Of a stretch of 64,000 bases of DNA, positions 1-9,100 are shown piece by piece (within the stretch, counting starts at the first letter, position 1; every line of letters begins with the position of its first letter). The position numbers and the translations under genes were made by a program. Below the pieces are notes generated by a model. It did not search any database, was not told the DNA's origin, and saw nothing but the letters and a program-made list of their open reading frames with translations. Source of the DNA: JACCZX01 sp963829995 (GTDB lineage Bacteria; Pseudomonadota; Gammaproteobacteria; Burkholderiales; Burkholderiaceae_F); NCBI GenBank assembly GCA_963829995.1, contig CAWHKW010000004.1, positions 186,001-250,000 of the forward strand, given 5' to 3'.

Positions 1-234
1 CGCGAAGAAAAGCAAATGAACAGCAGCGAAAGCAAACTTTTTCACTATCCCATCCGATGTTCGGCGCAGCTCACCATGTATTAGTCCGTGAAGCATCCCC
101 TTTCCGGGGGGTGGGGCAGCCGATTCGCGTTGATAATATCCCCTGCACCCTCGGTTGTCCGCGTCGAAAAGCGAGGAACTTCAAGGCGTTCGGCGCTTAT
201 CTTCAAGTTTTCTACCGCATTGGCCAATGGTCTG
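1..234. other. Leader region upstream of gspG, no gene seen
   Basis: No convincing coding region is visible in this first stretch. The gspG reading frame stays open upstream, but the translation there does not resemble a pilin, so I treat it as untranslated leader. A promoter for the secretion operon could lie here, but I cannot point to clear -35 and -10 boxes. gspC is not in the window and may lie just upstream of it or elsewhere. Confidence 0.4.
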
Positions 235-711
235 ATGACTCCGATGACAGGCGTTCGTTCCTCTTTTCGTTTCTCCAAGCGCAGCGCGCGCGGCTTCACG
301 TTGATCGAGATCATGGTCGTCGTGATCATTCTCGGTGTGCTCGCGGCGCTCGTCGTGCCGCGTGTCATGGGTCGCACCGACGACGCGAAGTTAGCGGCTG
401 CCAAAGCAGACATCGCGTCGATCATGCAGGCGCTGAAACTTTACCGGCTCGACAACGGTCGCTATCCAACGACCGATCAAGGATTACAGGCTTTGCTCAC
501 CCGGCCGACGATCGAGCCTATGCCAAGCAACTGGAAGCAGGGCGGATATTTGGAGCGCTCAACCGTACCCGTCGATCCTTGGGGTGAGCCGTACAAGTTC
601 CTGAATCCGGGCGTGCGCGGCGAAATCGACGTGTTCTCGCTCGGCCGCGATCGCGCAAACGGCGGCGAGCCAAGCACGCCGGATGCCGACATCGGCTCGT
701 GGCAGCTATGA
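235..711 (+). CDS. gspG: Type II secretion major pseudopilin GspG
   Basis: Major pseudopilin of the type II secretion system, which forms the periplasmic pseudopilus that pushes folded exoproteins through the outer-membrane secretin. The product is about 158 residues. It has a basic leader ending in RG, then the prepilin peptidase site (cleavage after Gly20, before FTLIE with the conserved Glu at +5) and a hydrophobic helix. The C-terminal part carries the family signatures DPWG, a YPTTDQGL segment and a late DVFSLG stretch typical of the calcium-binding loop. The ATG at 235 was chosen because it leaves a short leader; the ATG at 244 is equally possible. It is the first gene of the gsp operon seen here and is followed by a two-hairpin repeat before gspH. 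Confidence 0.95.
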   Translation: MTPMTGVRSSFRFSKRSARGFTLIEIMVVVIILGVLAALVVPRVMGRTDDAKLAAAKADIASIMQALKLYRLDNGRYPTTDQGLQALLTRPTIEPMPSNWKQGGYLERSTVPVDPWGEPYKFLNPGVRGEIDVFSLGRDRANGGEPSTPDADIGSWQL

Positions 712-717
712 CGCGGG

Positions 718-790
718 CCGACAAAAGTGCAAACCTACTTTTGTCGGATTAGTTAGCGTGGAATCGCTGGCAAAGCCAGACGATTCCGCG
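718..790 (+). repeat. Two-hairpin intergenic repeat, copy 1
   Basis: This 73-nt element lies between gspG and gspH. Hairpin 1 pairs 718-728 with 737-747 (11 bp) around the loop GCAAACCT. A linker, GATTAGTTAG, follows. Hairpin 2 pairs 760-766 with 781-787 and contains the core CTGGC-AAA-GCCAG with one bulged A. The same architecture recurs at 4692-4764 and 19004-19076. The lower stem bases differ between copies but remain paired, which indicates selection on the structure. Function unknown; it could be a REP-like mobile element or an RNA processing or stability signal. Confidence 0.8.
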
Positions 791-800
791 AAGGAAATTC

Positions 801-1322
801 ATGAAACGACCGACGCGCAGCACTGCCGGCTTTACGTTGCTCGAGCTGATGGTCGTGATCGTACTTGCCGGCATCCTGGTATCTCTCGTCACGATCAACA
901 TCGCACCCGATCCGCGCCAGCAGTTGCAGCGCGAAGCACAGAGGGTCGGGCAACTCATGGCGCTGGCCGCCGACGAATCGCGCATCACGCAGCAACCGAT
1001 AGTGTGGGAAGCCGATCTGCGCGGATATCGCTTCGTGACTGAATCGGGTGGTGAGCGGCGACTCTTGACCGGCGACGATTTGCTGCGCGAGCGCACGTGG
1101 GAAACCCCGCTGACGCGCTTGGCCGTACTCGACAACGGGGGCCCGCAACCGGCGCAAGTTCTTCTCGGCCCGGGCACGCCACCGGTGCGAGTCGCGATCG
1201 CCCGCGAATGGATACAGCCACGCTGGCGTCTGGAACTGACCAGCGAGGATGGGTCGGTCCGAGTTGATTTCGACGAAGCGGGCCGCTCGCTCCTCGCCGT
1301 AGAGCAGGTAACAGCAAAGTGA
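801..1322 (+). CDS. gspH: Type II secretion minor pseudopilin GspH
   Basis: Minor pseudopilin, thought to sit near the tip of the type II secretion pseudopilus. The product is 173 residues with a ten-residue leader ending in Gly, then FTLLELMVV: the prepilin peptidase site with Glu at +5. A hydrophobic helix follows (to about residue 32), then a poorly conserved beta-rich domain typical of GspH. The start ATG at 801 has AAGGAAATTC just upstream as a plausible ribosome binding site. The stop TGA overlaps the start of gspI by one base, so the two are translationally coupled. Confidence 0.9.
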   Translation: MKRPTRSTAGFTLLELMVVIVLAGILVSLVTINIAPDPRQQLQREAQRVGQLMALAADESRITQQPIVWEADLRGYRFVTESGGERRLLTGDDLLRERTWETPLTRLAVLDNGGPQPAQVLLGPGTPPVRVAIAREWIQPRWRLELTSEDGSVRVDFDEAGRSLLAVEQVTAK

Positions 1323-1705
1323 TGCCCCAGCTGAAGCGAAAGCGGGGCTTTACGTTGCTCGAAGTATTGGTCGCGCTGGTGATCATCGGCGTCGCGTTGG
1401 CAGCAGCGATGCGGGGCGCGATGTCGCTGACTTCGACCGCGGAGTACACACGGCAAAAGCTGTTGGCGGTGCTGACAGCCGAAAACCGATTGCTTGAGCT
1501 GCGGCTGGGGCGCGAACGTCTCGAGCCCGGCGAGAGCATCCTGCCTTGCGAGCAAGGCGGCGTCGCTTTTCTGTGCTCGCAGGCCGTCAAGCCCACCCCC
1601 AACCCGTTTTTCCGCCGCGTCGAAGTGCGAGTGCTGCGGCAGGACGACGCCGGCAACCGGAGCCAGCTGGTTGAGCTGATGACGGTGATGCCGACCAATC
1701 AATGA
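1322..1705 (+). CDS. gspI: Type II secretion minor pseudopilin GspI
   Basis: Minor pseudopilin of 127 residues, expected to form the tip complex with GspJ and GspK. The leader is very short and basic (KRKRG), with predicted cleavage after Gly9 before FTLLEVLVAL; Glu at +5 is present. Two cysteines lie in the soluble domain, in the segments LPCEQGG and FLCSQ, and may form a disulfide in the periplasm. ATG at 1322 overlaps the gspH stop (TGATG); a GTG three bases earlier is also in frame but less likely. The stop overlaps the gspJ start as ATGA. Confidence 0.9.
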   Translation: MPQLKRKRGFTLLEVLVALVIIGVALAAAMRGAMSLTSTAEYTRQKLLAVLTAENRLLELRLGRERLEPGESILPCEQGGVAFLCSQAVKPTPNPFFRRVEVRVLRQDDAGNRSQLVELMTVMPTNQ

Positions 1706-2421
1706 TCAGAACGTGTCTGAAAGCGTCGCGAGCAGGCCCAAGGCGCGCCCGAGGAGCGGACACGTGCGAGAGGTACGGCGAGCACCGCAGGACGCGCCTT
1801 GGGACGCGCAGTAGCTTTGAGACAAGTTCTCGCGGATTTACGTTGCTCGAACTACTGGTGGCAATCACGGTGCTGTCGATCGTATCGATGATCGCTTGGC
1901 GCGGACTCGACTCGCTGGTCGCAACGCGCGAGCGGCTTGAACCCGAGGTCGACGACGTGCGTTCGCTGCTGACCACTTTCGGCCAGATGGAGCGCGACCT
2001 GACGCAGGTGACCAACCCGGTGTTTCTTGGACTCACCGCATCGCCTCTGAACATCGGCATGGCCGATGGTGGGGAAGTGATCGAGCTGGCACGCGTCGCT
2101 AGCCCGGTCGCCGACCGTGCCACCGAGGTGCAAACCGTGTTTTACCGAGTCGTTGATGGCTCGTTGATGCGGCAGGCAACGCCGCCGCTGCCTGCGTTTG
2201 ATCGGGCCGATGCCGAGCGCTTCGAAACCGCTCGCCTGTTGGGCAACGTGCAATCGATGACGGTGCGCGTCTGGCAGGTTCCCACCGGCTGGGTATCGCC
2301 GTTCACATCCGACGGTTCGAGCGCGCAGCCGCAAACTGTCCAGGCAGCGCCCGGTGTCGAAGTCACGCTGCTGCGCACCGACGGCAAAAAGTTTCGCCGC
2401 GTATTTTTGGTGGGCGCATGA
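1702..2421 (+). CDS. gspJ: Type II secretion minor pseudopilin GspJ with unusually long leader
   Basis: Minor pseudopilin of the tip complex. After cleavage it would begin FTLLELLVAITVLS, a standard prepilin N-terminus with Glu at +5, followed by the beta-rich GspJ domain. The only in-frame start codon ahead of this site is the ATG at 1702 (overlapping the gspI stop), which gives a leader of 45 residues instead of the usual 5-20. Almost all of that leader (1708-1830) is encoded by a 123-nt structured repeat that recurs at 16698-16820. I infer that the element inserted just after the start codon and stayed in frame. Whether prepilin peptidase still processes so long a leader is unknown. Confidence 0.9.
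   Translation: MIRTCLKASRAGPRRARGADTCERYGEHRRTRLGTRSSFETSSRGFTLLELLVAITVLSIVSMIAWRGLDSLVATRERLEPEVDDVRSLLTTFGQMERDLTQVTNPVFLGLTASPLNIGMADGGEVIELARVASPVADRATEVQTVFYRVVDGSLMRQATPPLPAFDRADAERFETARLLGNVQSMTVRVWQVPTGWVSPFTSDGSSAQPQTVQAAPGVEVTLLRTDGKKFRRVFLVGA
1708..1830 (+). repeat. 123-nt structured repeat, copy A (inside gspJ 5' end)
   Basis: The outer stem pairs 1708-1712, 1714-1718 and 1720-1724 with 1826-1830, 1820-1824 and 1814-1818. The inner stem pairs 1737-1747 with 1793-1803 (11 perfect base pairs). Between and above the stems are stretches shared with copy B (16698-16820): GCGAGC on the 5' side, CGCGCAGTAG on the 3' side, and an apical block of about 40 nt containing ACACGT, CGAGAG and TACGGCGAGCACCGCAG. 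The stem sequences differ entirely between copies while pairing is kept. This is strong covariation evidence for a functional RNA or single-stranded DNA fold. I do not recognise the family. Confidence 0.8.
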
Positions 2422-3398
2422 CGCGGAACAAGTCAAAAGCTGCGCAGCGCGGTGCAGCCGTGCTCATGGCGCTGTTCGTCGCTGCGCTCGCTACCATGAT
2501 CATCACTGGCCTGTTCTATCGCCAGTTCGTGCTGCTGCGAACGATCGAAAACCAGCAGCTCACTTCGCAAAGTCGCCTGCTGTTGCGCGGCGCGCTCGAC
2601 TGGGGCCGCGCGATCTTGCGTGAAGACGCCAATCGTTCGCAGTACGACGCGTTGAGCGAACCGTGGTCGCAGCCGCTGGCCGAAACGCGGCTCGATCAGC
2701 TGGGAGAAACGGGCTCGCTGGCCGCGCTTGCCACGATAGCCGGCTCGATGGAGGACGCGCAGGGCCGCCTCAATCTGCGCAATCTGGTCGAAAACGGGCA
2801 GGTCGTCGAGCGTGACCTCGATGCGTTGCGGCGTCTGGTGTCGCTGTTGCAATTGCCCGAGCAAACGGCCGACTTGATCGCCCTGCGCATGGTGCAGTCC
2901 ATGCCAGCGCCGACCGCGCCCGACGCGACCGGAAGAATTTCGGACGCGGACCTGCGCGAGCGCGACCAGCCGCGCCCGTTACCGCTGATGTTGCCGCAGG
3001 ACATCGCCGGCATTTCCGGAATCGATCCGGCCGCCGTGCCCAAGCTCGCTCCGTATATCGTCGTACTGGACGAACGCACGGCCGTGAATGCCAACACGGC
3101 AACACCGGAGGTCATCGCCGCCCGCGTCCCCGAGCTGACCCTGGCCGAAGCACGCACGCTGGTGGCCGAGCGGGATCGCATTTCCTACTTCAATAACACC
3201 GGCGAAGTGCGAACCCGGCTGGGCGCCAAAGGCGCGCTGGTGACCGACTCCGAGCTATCCACCGCATCGCGCTTTTTCTTTATCCGCGGCGAAGTGAGGC
3301 TGGATCGAGCGATCACGCGGATGGAGGCGCTGGTAAAACGCGCCATCCCAGGTCAGGGGCAACAGGCCGTGGCGGTGCTCTGGACCCGGGAAATTTGA
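2418..3398 (+). CDS. gspK: Type II secretion minor pseudopilin GspK
   Basis: Large minor pseudopilin (326 residues) that caps the pseudopilus tip with GspI and GspJ. Its leader ends in QRG and is followed by AAVLMALFVAAL, the atypical hydrophobic start usual for GspK, which lacks Glu at +5. The rest contains the alpha-helical GspK domain, with segments such as EDAQGRLNLRNL and a late VNANTATPEV helix-hairpin-helix-like motif that is characteristic of the family. ATG at 2418 overlaps the gspJ stop (ATGA). The length is normal for the family. Confidence 0.93.
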   Translation: MTRNKSKAAQRGAAVLMALFVAALATMIITGLFYRQFVLLRTIENQQLTSQSRLLLRGALDWGRAILREDANRSQYDALSEPWSQPLAETRLDQLGETGSLAALATIAGSMEDAQGRLNLRNLVENGQVVERDLDALRRLVSLLQLPEQTADLIALRMVQSMPAPTAPDATGRISDADLRERDQPRPLPLMLPQDIAGISGIDPAAVPKLAPYIVVLDERTAVNANTATPEVIAARVPELTLAEARTLVAERDRISYFNNTGEVRTRLGAKGALVTDSELSTASRFFFIRGEVRLDRAITRMEALVKRAIPGQGQQAVAVLWTREI

Positions 3399-3414
3399 AA
3401 CTTGGAAACTTGAT

Positions 3415-4686
3415 ATGAGAGACCGAGCACCGCAGCGATTACTCCTGTTCCTGCCGCCGCGCCTGAACGCCGGCGGACGCGCCCAGTTTGCGTCGGGCAC
3501 GGTCGTGTCCTACGTCGCACTCGCAGACCGCGAGTCGACTCGTGGCGAAGCCCCGGTCGCGTTGTTGCCAAAAGCCAGTGCGGTCGATCTGGTGTTCGAT
3601 TCGAGCGACGTGTTCATCACCGCAATCCAGTCTCCGAAACTGTCGGAAGGTCGATTGCGGATGGCATTACCGAACATCCTCGAAGATCGTCTGCTCGCCG
3701 AGGCCGCCGATTGCCACTTTGCGTTCAACGTTCCGCGCGGCGGCACCGGCACGACGACGATCGCTGCGCAACCGAAGATGCCGGTGGCGGTGATTGATCG
3801 CGGCATCCTGACGCGCGCGCTCGACGTGGTGACCGACGCCGGATTCAAGGTGCGAGCGGCCTACAGCGAGATCTACACCGTGCCCGCGCCGGCCGCCGGC
3901 GTGCTGTCGGTTCGGGTTGACCGCGGACGTGGCATCGCGCGCTCGGCGACGCACGATGGTTTTGCCTTCGACCTTTCGGAAGACGCGGTGCCACCGGCGC
4001 TCGCGCTCGCGGTGCGCCAGCTCGGCATCAAGCGCATCCAGGTGTTCGGGCGCGACGGCGCACGCATGAGCCCGTTCGCGGCGGCGTTGAACGTTCAGAT
4101 CGACGTCAACGCGCAGGAAGCCGATCCGGCCAGCACGGAGACTGGGGTGAGCCTGCTGCAAGGCGCATTCGCGCAAGGCGGAATGATCGGCGGCTTTGTC
4201 GGCAGCTCGCGCTTGTCGATGTCGAGCCGCGCGGTGCGCGTGCCACTGCTATGGGCCGCTGCCGCGGTCGCGGTCGCGGTGGCCGGCATGAACGCCTATT
4301 ACCTCAAGCTCCAGGCCGAAGAAAAAACGATCCGCAGTCAGATGGAGACGAGCTTTCGCTCAACGTTTCCCGAAGTCACCACCGTGGCGGACACGATGGT
4401 GCAGACCAAACAGAAGCTGGCCGAGGTACGTGCGCGCGCCGGGATCGCTTCGGCCAACGACTTTTCGGTGCTGAACGCACGCACGGCGCTGCTGTTGACG
4501 GCCGCGCCCGTCGGCAGCGTCGCCGGCATGGAGTATCGCGACGGCGCTTTGAAGGTGAAGTTCAAGCCCGGGGTGGCGGACAACCCGGGGCTGCAGAACA
4601 CGCTGCGCTCGGCCGCCCTGCAGCAAGGATTGGCGATTCGCTTCGATGCCGATGGCTCGGCGCGCGTCACGGCGGCGGGGGTTTAA
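3415..4686 (+). CDS. gspL: Type II secretion inner-membrane platform protein GspL
   Basis: Inner-membrane platform protein that recruits the ATPase GspE through its cytoplasmic actin-like domain and pairs with GspM in the periplasm. The product is 423 residues: a cytoplasmic domain (about 1-270), one transmembrane helix near residues 277-297, then a small periplasmic ferredoxin-like domain. The start at 3415 follows gspK by 16 bases; the short spacer contains GAAACTTG twice and no strong ribosome binding site. A two-hairpin repeat follows the stop. Confidence 0.88.
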   Translation: MRDRAPQRLLLFLPPRLNAGGRAQFASGTVVSYVALADRESTRGEAPVALLPKASAVDLVFDSSDVFITAIQSPKLSEGRLRMALPNILEDRLLAEAADCHFAFNVPRGGTGTTTIAAQPKMPVAVIDRGILTRALDVVTDAGFKVRAAYSEIYTVPAPAAGVLSVRVDRGRGIARSATHDGFAFDLSEDAVPPALALAVRQLGIKRIQVFGRDGARMSPFAAALNVQIDVNAQEADPASTETGVSLLQGAFAQGGMIGGFVGSSRLSMSSRAVRVPLLWAAAAVAVAVAGMNAYYLKLQAEEKTIRSQMETSFRSTFPEVTTVADTMVQTKQKLAEVRARAGIASANDFSVLNARTALLLTAAPVGSVAGMEYRDGALKVKFKPGVADNPGLQNTLRSAALQQGLAIRFDADGSARVTAAGV

Positions 4687-4691
4687 CCATG

Positions 4692-4764
4692 CAGACAAAA
4701 GTGAAACCCTACTTTTGTCTGATTAGTCAGCGTGAAATCGCTGGCAAAGCCAGACAATTTCACG
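4692..4764 (+). repeat. Two-hairpin intergenic repeat, copy 2
   Basis: This 73-nt element between gspL and gspM has the same plan as copy 1. Hairpin 1 pairs 4692-4702 with 4711-4721 around the loop GAAACCCT. The linker is GATTAGTCAG. Hairpin 2 pairs 4731-4738 with 4757-4764 and has the invariant CTGGC-AAA-GCCAG top. Compared with copy 1, the lower stem bases changed on both arms (for example CAG...CTG in place of CCG...CGG in hairpin 1). Confidence 0.8.
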
Positions 4765-4819
4765 AGGTCAACAGCACACAACTGCGTTCGGTGCAGCAGA
4801 ACTCGCGTGGAGACGGCTG

Positions 4820-5311
4820 ATGGAAGCGCTACGGCTTTTTTGGGCTGAACGAATTCCGCGCGAGCGGGCAATGCTGCTCGCGGGCGGCGCAGTGGTACTG
4901 GCGATCATCGTATTTCTGCTGTTGATCGAACCGGCGTACAAGGGCATCGGGCGTCTAGAGCGCAGCTTGCCGCAGCAACGCGCGGGTGCCGCCGAGCTCG
5001 AATCTCTGATATCGGAAGTCAAGTCGCTGCGGTCGCGTCCGCAGGTCGCGTCGGTGTCGGCGGGCGACGTGCGCGGGGCCGTGGATACATCACTCGCCCG
5101 CGCAGGCATCAAGGCCGCGCGGGTGGTGCCACTGTCCGACGGCGACTTGCAGCTGACGTTTTCGGATGTTCCGTACGGTAGCTGGGCACCGTGGCTGGCC
5201 GGGATCGAGCGCGAGCTCGGTGCGCGCGCGACGTTGGTGACGATCACGGCGCGCGACAAGACGCCGGGCAACGTCGACGCCGAGCTTGCGTTGCGCATGG
5301 CGCGCAGATAA
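4820..5311 (+). CDS. gspM: Type II secretion platform protein GspM
   Basis: Bitopic inner-membrane protein that partners with GspL in the type II secretion platform. The product is 163 residues with a short cytoplasmic N-terminus, one transmembrane helix at about residues 18-38, a coiled segment containing LERSLPQQRA, and a small periplasmic ferredoxin-like domain. Size and position after gspL match the family. The start at 4820 follows GGAGACGGCTG. The 133-base gap after gspL is largely filled by a two-hairpin repeat. Confidence 0.88.
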   Translation: MEALRLFWAERIPRERAMLLAGGAVVLAIIVFLLLIEPAYKGIGRLERSLPQQRAGAAELESLISEVKSLRSRPQVASVSAGDVRGAVDTSLARAGIKAARVVPLSDGDLQLTFSDVPYGSWAPWLAGIERELGARATLVTITARDKTPGNVDAELALRMARR

Positions 5312-5334
5312 CAGGCGGATGAACGCTGCCGACC

Positions 5335-6112
5335 ATGCGGGTTGTCTATTTCATTGCTGGCGCGCTTGCGATCCTGATCCTGACGGCGCTGGTGATTGCA
5401 CCCGCACAGTGGGCCGCCAGCTACGTTCAGTCGGCGAGCAAAGGCAGGGTCGAGTTGGCGGAGGCGAGCCGGAACAATATGGAATGGCTCGGCAATCGTC
5501 GTCATCGCCTCGCCCGCGGAAAGCGGCGCTTCTCGTGCGAGCTTGCCCGAGCGTCTGTCGTGGCGGCTCAGTCCGTGGGCGCTGTTCGCGGGTCAAGTCG
5601 ACCTGGCACTGACACACCCTTCGGCGCTTTCGCAGCCGTTGACCGTCAACGCACCGTTATTCGGGCGCACGGTCACACTTGGGCCGACGACGATGCGGCT
5701 GCCGGCATCGCTTTTGGTCGGGCTCGGCGCCCCCTGGAACACGATTCGGCCAGGTGGAATTCTGACGGTTTCATGGGATCGGCTCGCGGTCGAACCGGGC
5801 CGCTGGCAAGGGCGATTGAGCGGCGAATGGCAATACGCATCGAGCGGCCTGACGCCCGTGTCGCCGATGGGTCATTACCGCTTGCAAACGAACGGCGTCT
5901 GGCCGGGAACTCAGCTGGAATTACTAACCATTTCGGGTCCCCTCGAGCTGAAGGGCAATGGCACAATCAACGAGGGTGGGCGCTTACGCTTCACCGGACG
6001 AGCACAAGCAGTGGCTGGCACCGACCCGGGTGTCAAGTCGCAACTGACGGGGCTGATCTCGCTGCTGGGGCGGCGCGACGGCGAGGGATCTCTGTTGAAC
6101 TTCGGTGGTTGA
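5335..6112 (+). CDS. gspN: Type II secretion protein GspN, frameshifted
   Basis: GspN is an inner-membrane-anchored accessory protein found in some type II systems between gspM and gspD. The first frame gives an N-terminal transmembrane segment (about residues 5-25) and continues to VELAEAS. The protein then resumes in the +1 frame with GTIWNGSA, LSWRLSPWALF and the rest of the domain to the stop at 6110-6112. Removing one base near 5470 (in GAGCCGGAAC) restores one continuous protein of about 258 residues. Either the gene is inactivated or the base is an assembly error. Confidence 0.82.
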
Positions 6113-6122
6113 GATAAAGCCA

Positions 6123-9100
6123 ATGTGCACGTCAGGCCGCGGCCTTTTGTCCCGCTCGATTGCATTTGCCTGCGCCTGGCTGATGGCGGCGACCACCGTC
6201 ATCACGCCCGCAATTGCGCAAACATCGCGCGCGAAGCCGCAGCCGCGTGCTGAGCAGAACCCGTCTGAACCGGCGCAAGCCGGGGCGCGCGACGAAGGCG
6301 TCTTGCTGAACTTCGTCAACGCCGACATCGACGCCGTGGTGCGTGCGATCGGGCAGTACACCGGCCGCACATTCGTCATCGATCCGAGGGTCAAGGGCAC
6401 ATTGTCGTTATCGACGGAGCGCCCGGTGACCCGCCAGCAGGCCTACGACCAGCTGCTGACCGCGCTGCGGCTGCAGGGCTTCACGATCGTGCAGACCGGC
6501 AACGTCGCGCGCGTCGTTCCGGAAGCTGACGCCAAGCTGCAGGGCGGCGCCGTGATCATTCCGAAGGGTTCGGCTCCCAGCGGCGATCAACTGGTCACGC
6601 AGGTGTTCCGCCTGCAGTACGAGTCGGCCACCGCGATGGTGCCGATCCTGCGGCCGCTGATTGCCCCGAACAACACGATCTCAGCCTACCCGCAGAACAA
6701 CACGCTGGTCATCACCGACTACGCCGATAACCTGCGCCGCATCCAGCGCATCATCGAATCGATCGACACTCCGGCGACCAGCGACGTCGAACTCATTCCG
6801 GTCAAAAACGGCCTGGCGCTCGAAATCGCCACCGTGGTCAATCGCGTCCTCGACGAAGGTGCTCGAGCTGCGGGCCAGGCGTCCGATGCCGGCCAGCGCG
6901 TTTCGATCCTGGCCGAGCCACGCACCAATTCGATCATCATCCGGGCGCCGAGTCCGCAACGGCTTCAGCTCGCAAAGAGTTTGATCGCGCAGCTCGACAA
7001 ACCGGCGTTGACGCCCGGAAACATCAATGTCATCCACTTGCGCAACGCCGAGGCGGTTCGCCTCGCCCCGCTGTTGCGCGCGATCATCGGCTCCGATGCG
7101 TCATTCGTGCCGCAAGGCAGCGGTGCAAGCAGTCTGTCGCCATCGACGGGCCTCGGCGGACCCGGCTCGACCGGGGCGCAGCCTGGTCTATCAATCGGAA
7201 CTTCGGGTGGAACTTCTCCCAGCACCAGCCAGATCCCCAGTGGCGGTTCGGGTGGAGGCGGTACCGGCGGCCTGGCTGGAATGATCCAGGCCGACCCAGC
7301 GACCAACTCGCTGATCATCACCGCGCCCGAGGTTCTATATAAAAACATTCGCGCGATCGTCGACAAGCTTGATACGCGCCGCGCGCAGGTCGTTATCGAG
7401 TCGCTGATCGTCGAGGTGACAGCTGACAAGGCAGCCGAGTTCGGGATTCAGTGGCAGGCGCTGGGCGGGATCGACAACTCCGGCACGAACGTGATCGGCG
7501 GGACCAACTTCGGCGTCGGCGGCAATAACATCATCAACGCCGCACAGAACATCGGCTCACTGGGGCAGGGGCTGAACCTCGGTGTGGTGCGAGGGCGCGT
7601 CAACATTCCAGGTATCGGCGAAGTTCTGAATCTCGCTTTCCTGGCGCGGGCGCTCGCCACCAGTGCCGACGCGAACATCCTGTCGACACCGACGATCCAG
7701 ACGCTCGACAACGAAGAAGCCAAGTTTCTGGTGGGCCAGAACATTCCACTGATTACCGGTTCGTTTGCATCCACTGGAGGCGCTGGCGCCGTCAACCCGT
7801 TCCAGACCTTCGAGCGGCGCGACATCGGGCTGCAACTGCGGGTGAAGCCGCAGATTTCCGAAGGCGGCGTCGTTCGGCTCGCGATCTATCAAGAGTTGTC
7901 TTCGATACAGAACACGTTGACGGCTGCGCAGGGCGGCATCATCACCAACAAGCGCAGCTTCGAATCCAGCGTGCTGGTGGAAGACGGCAACATCGTCGTG
8001 CTGGGCGGATTGATCGAGGACCGTGTCGATAACAGCAAGAGCCAGGTGCCGGTGCTGGGTGAGATTCCGTTCGTGGGTGGACTGTTCCGCTACGAGAACC
8101 GCGGCCGCCGCAAAACGAACCTGTTGGTTTTCCTGCGCCCGTACGTGGTGCGTGACGAAAGCACGTCGTCGTCGCTGGCGCTAGATCGGTACGACTACAT
8201 CCGCGGCCAGGTCGCCGCCGGCACTTTGCCGGACACCCTGGTCTTCCGCGATTTGCAGGGGCGACAGTTGCCCGCGACACCGGCGGTGGCACCGTCGATG
8301 CGTCGTCCGACCGACGGCACCGGCTCGCCGGCCACCGGAGCGCCTGGGCCAGTGGTTGATCCCCCACCAATGCCTCGCTCTACCGAACCGAGTCCGGGGG
8401 CACGCGCCGAGCCGCCGGCGCCGATTATCGAAGTGGCGCCGCCTGCGCCGCCGCCCCCGCCGCCCCCTGCTCCGATCAAGCCCACAACGGAAGCACCCGC
8501 ACCGATCGCTGCACCGCCTCCGATCGCAACGCCCGCCCCTCGCGTGGAGCCCGTACCGGCCCCGCCGCCGACCGTGACGGCGGCTGCTGCTCCGGCCGCG
8601 CCCGTGCCGGCGCAGCGTATGGAGCGAACCGGTCCGCCCGCGCCGATTATCGACGTACCTCCGCCCGCGCCGCCGGAGCCGACTCCGATGCCGGCTGCGG
8701 CAGCAGCAGTGGTGCCTGTAACGCCCGCGCCGGTGGCGCCTGCATCACCGCCGATGGCACCTATCGCTGCGCCGCCGGCACCGGTCGCTGTCGTCCCCCC
8801 TGCAGCCGCGGCAGTGCCGCCTGCGTCGCCACCTTCGGCAGTCATCGGCGGAGCGGCAGCTCCGGCGACGAGCACCGCCGCAAGCGACACATCAGCGCGT
8901 CCGGCCTCGAGACAATCCGGCTCACCGTCGCTTTTGCAAGTGGCCGCCGTCAGCGACATCGCTCGGGGCCGCGATCTGCAGCGCCAGTTACGCGCGGCGG
9001 GAATGGACGCCTACTGGGAAAGCGTGCGCCTGCAGAGCGGCAATGAAGTCGTGCGGGTCCGCGTCACGGTCGATCCGGCGACGCAGAGCATGGCCGATGC

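Noticed and set aside
749..1702. - strand frame of 317 codons across gspH and gspI
   Set aside because: Antisense to two well-supported pseudopilin genes and without recognisable motifs.
3396..3414. GAAACTTG direct repeat before gspL
   Set aside because: Two copies of eight bases in a short spacer; too little to be meaningful.
3415..3440. GAGCACCGCAG similarity to the 123-nt repeat at the start of gspL
   Set aside because: Only about 11 bases agree and neither stem is present; it is treated as chance within the coding sequence.
8195..8959. - strand frame encoding a Gly/Ala-rich protein
   Set aside because: It is the complement of the Pro/Ala-rich linker of GspD; the low-complexity composition is a direct result of that.
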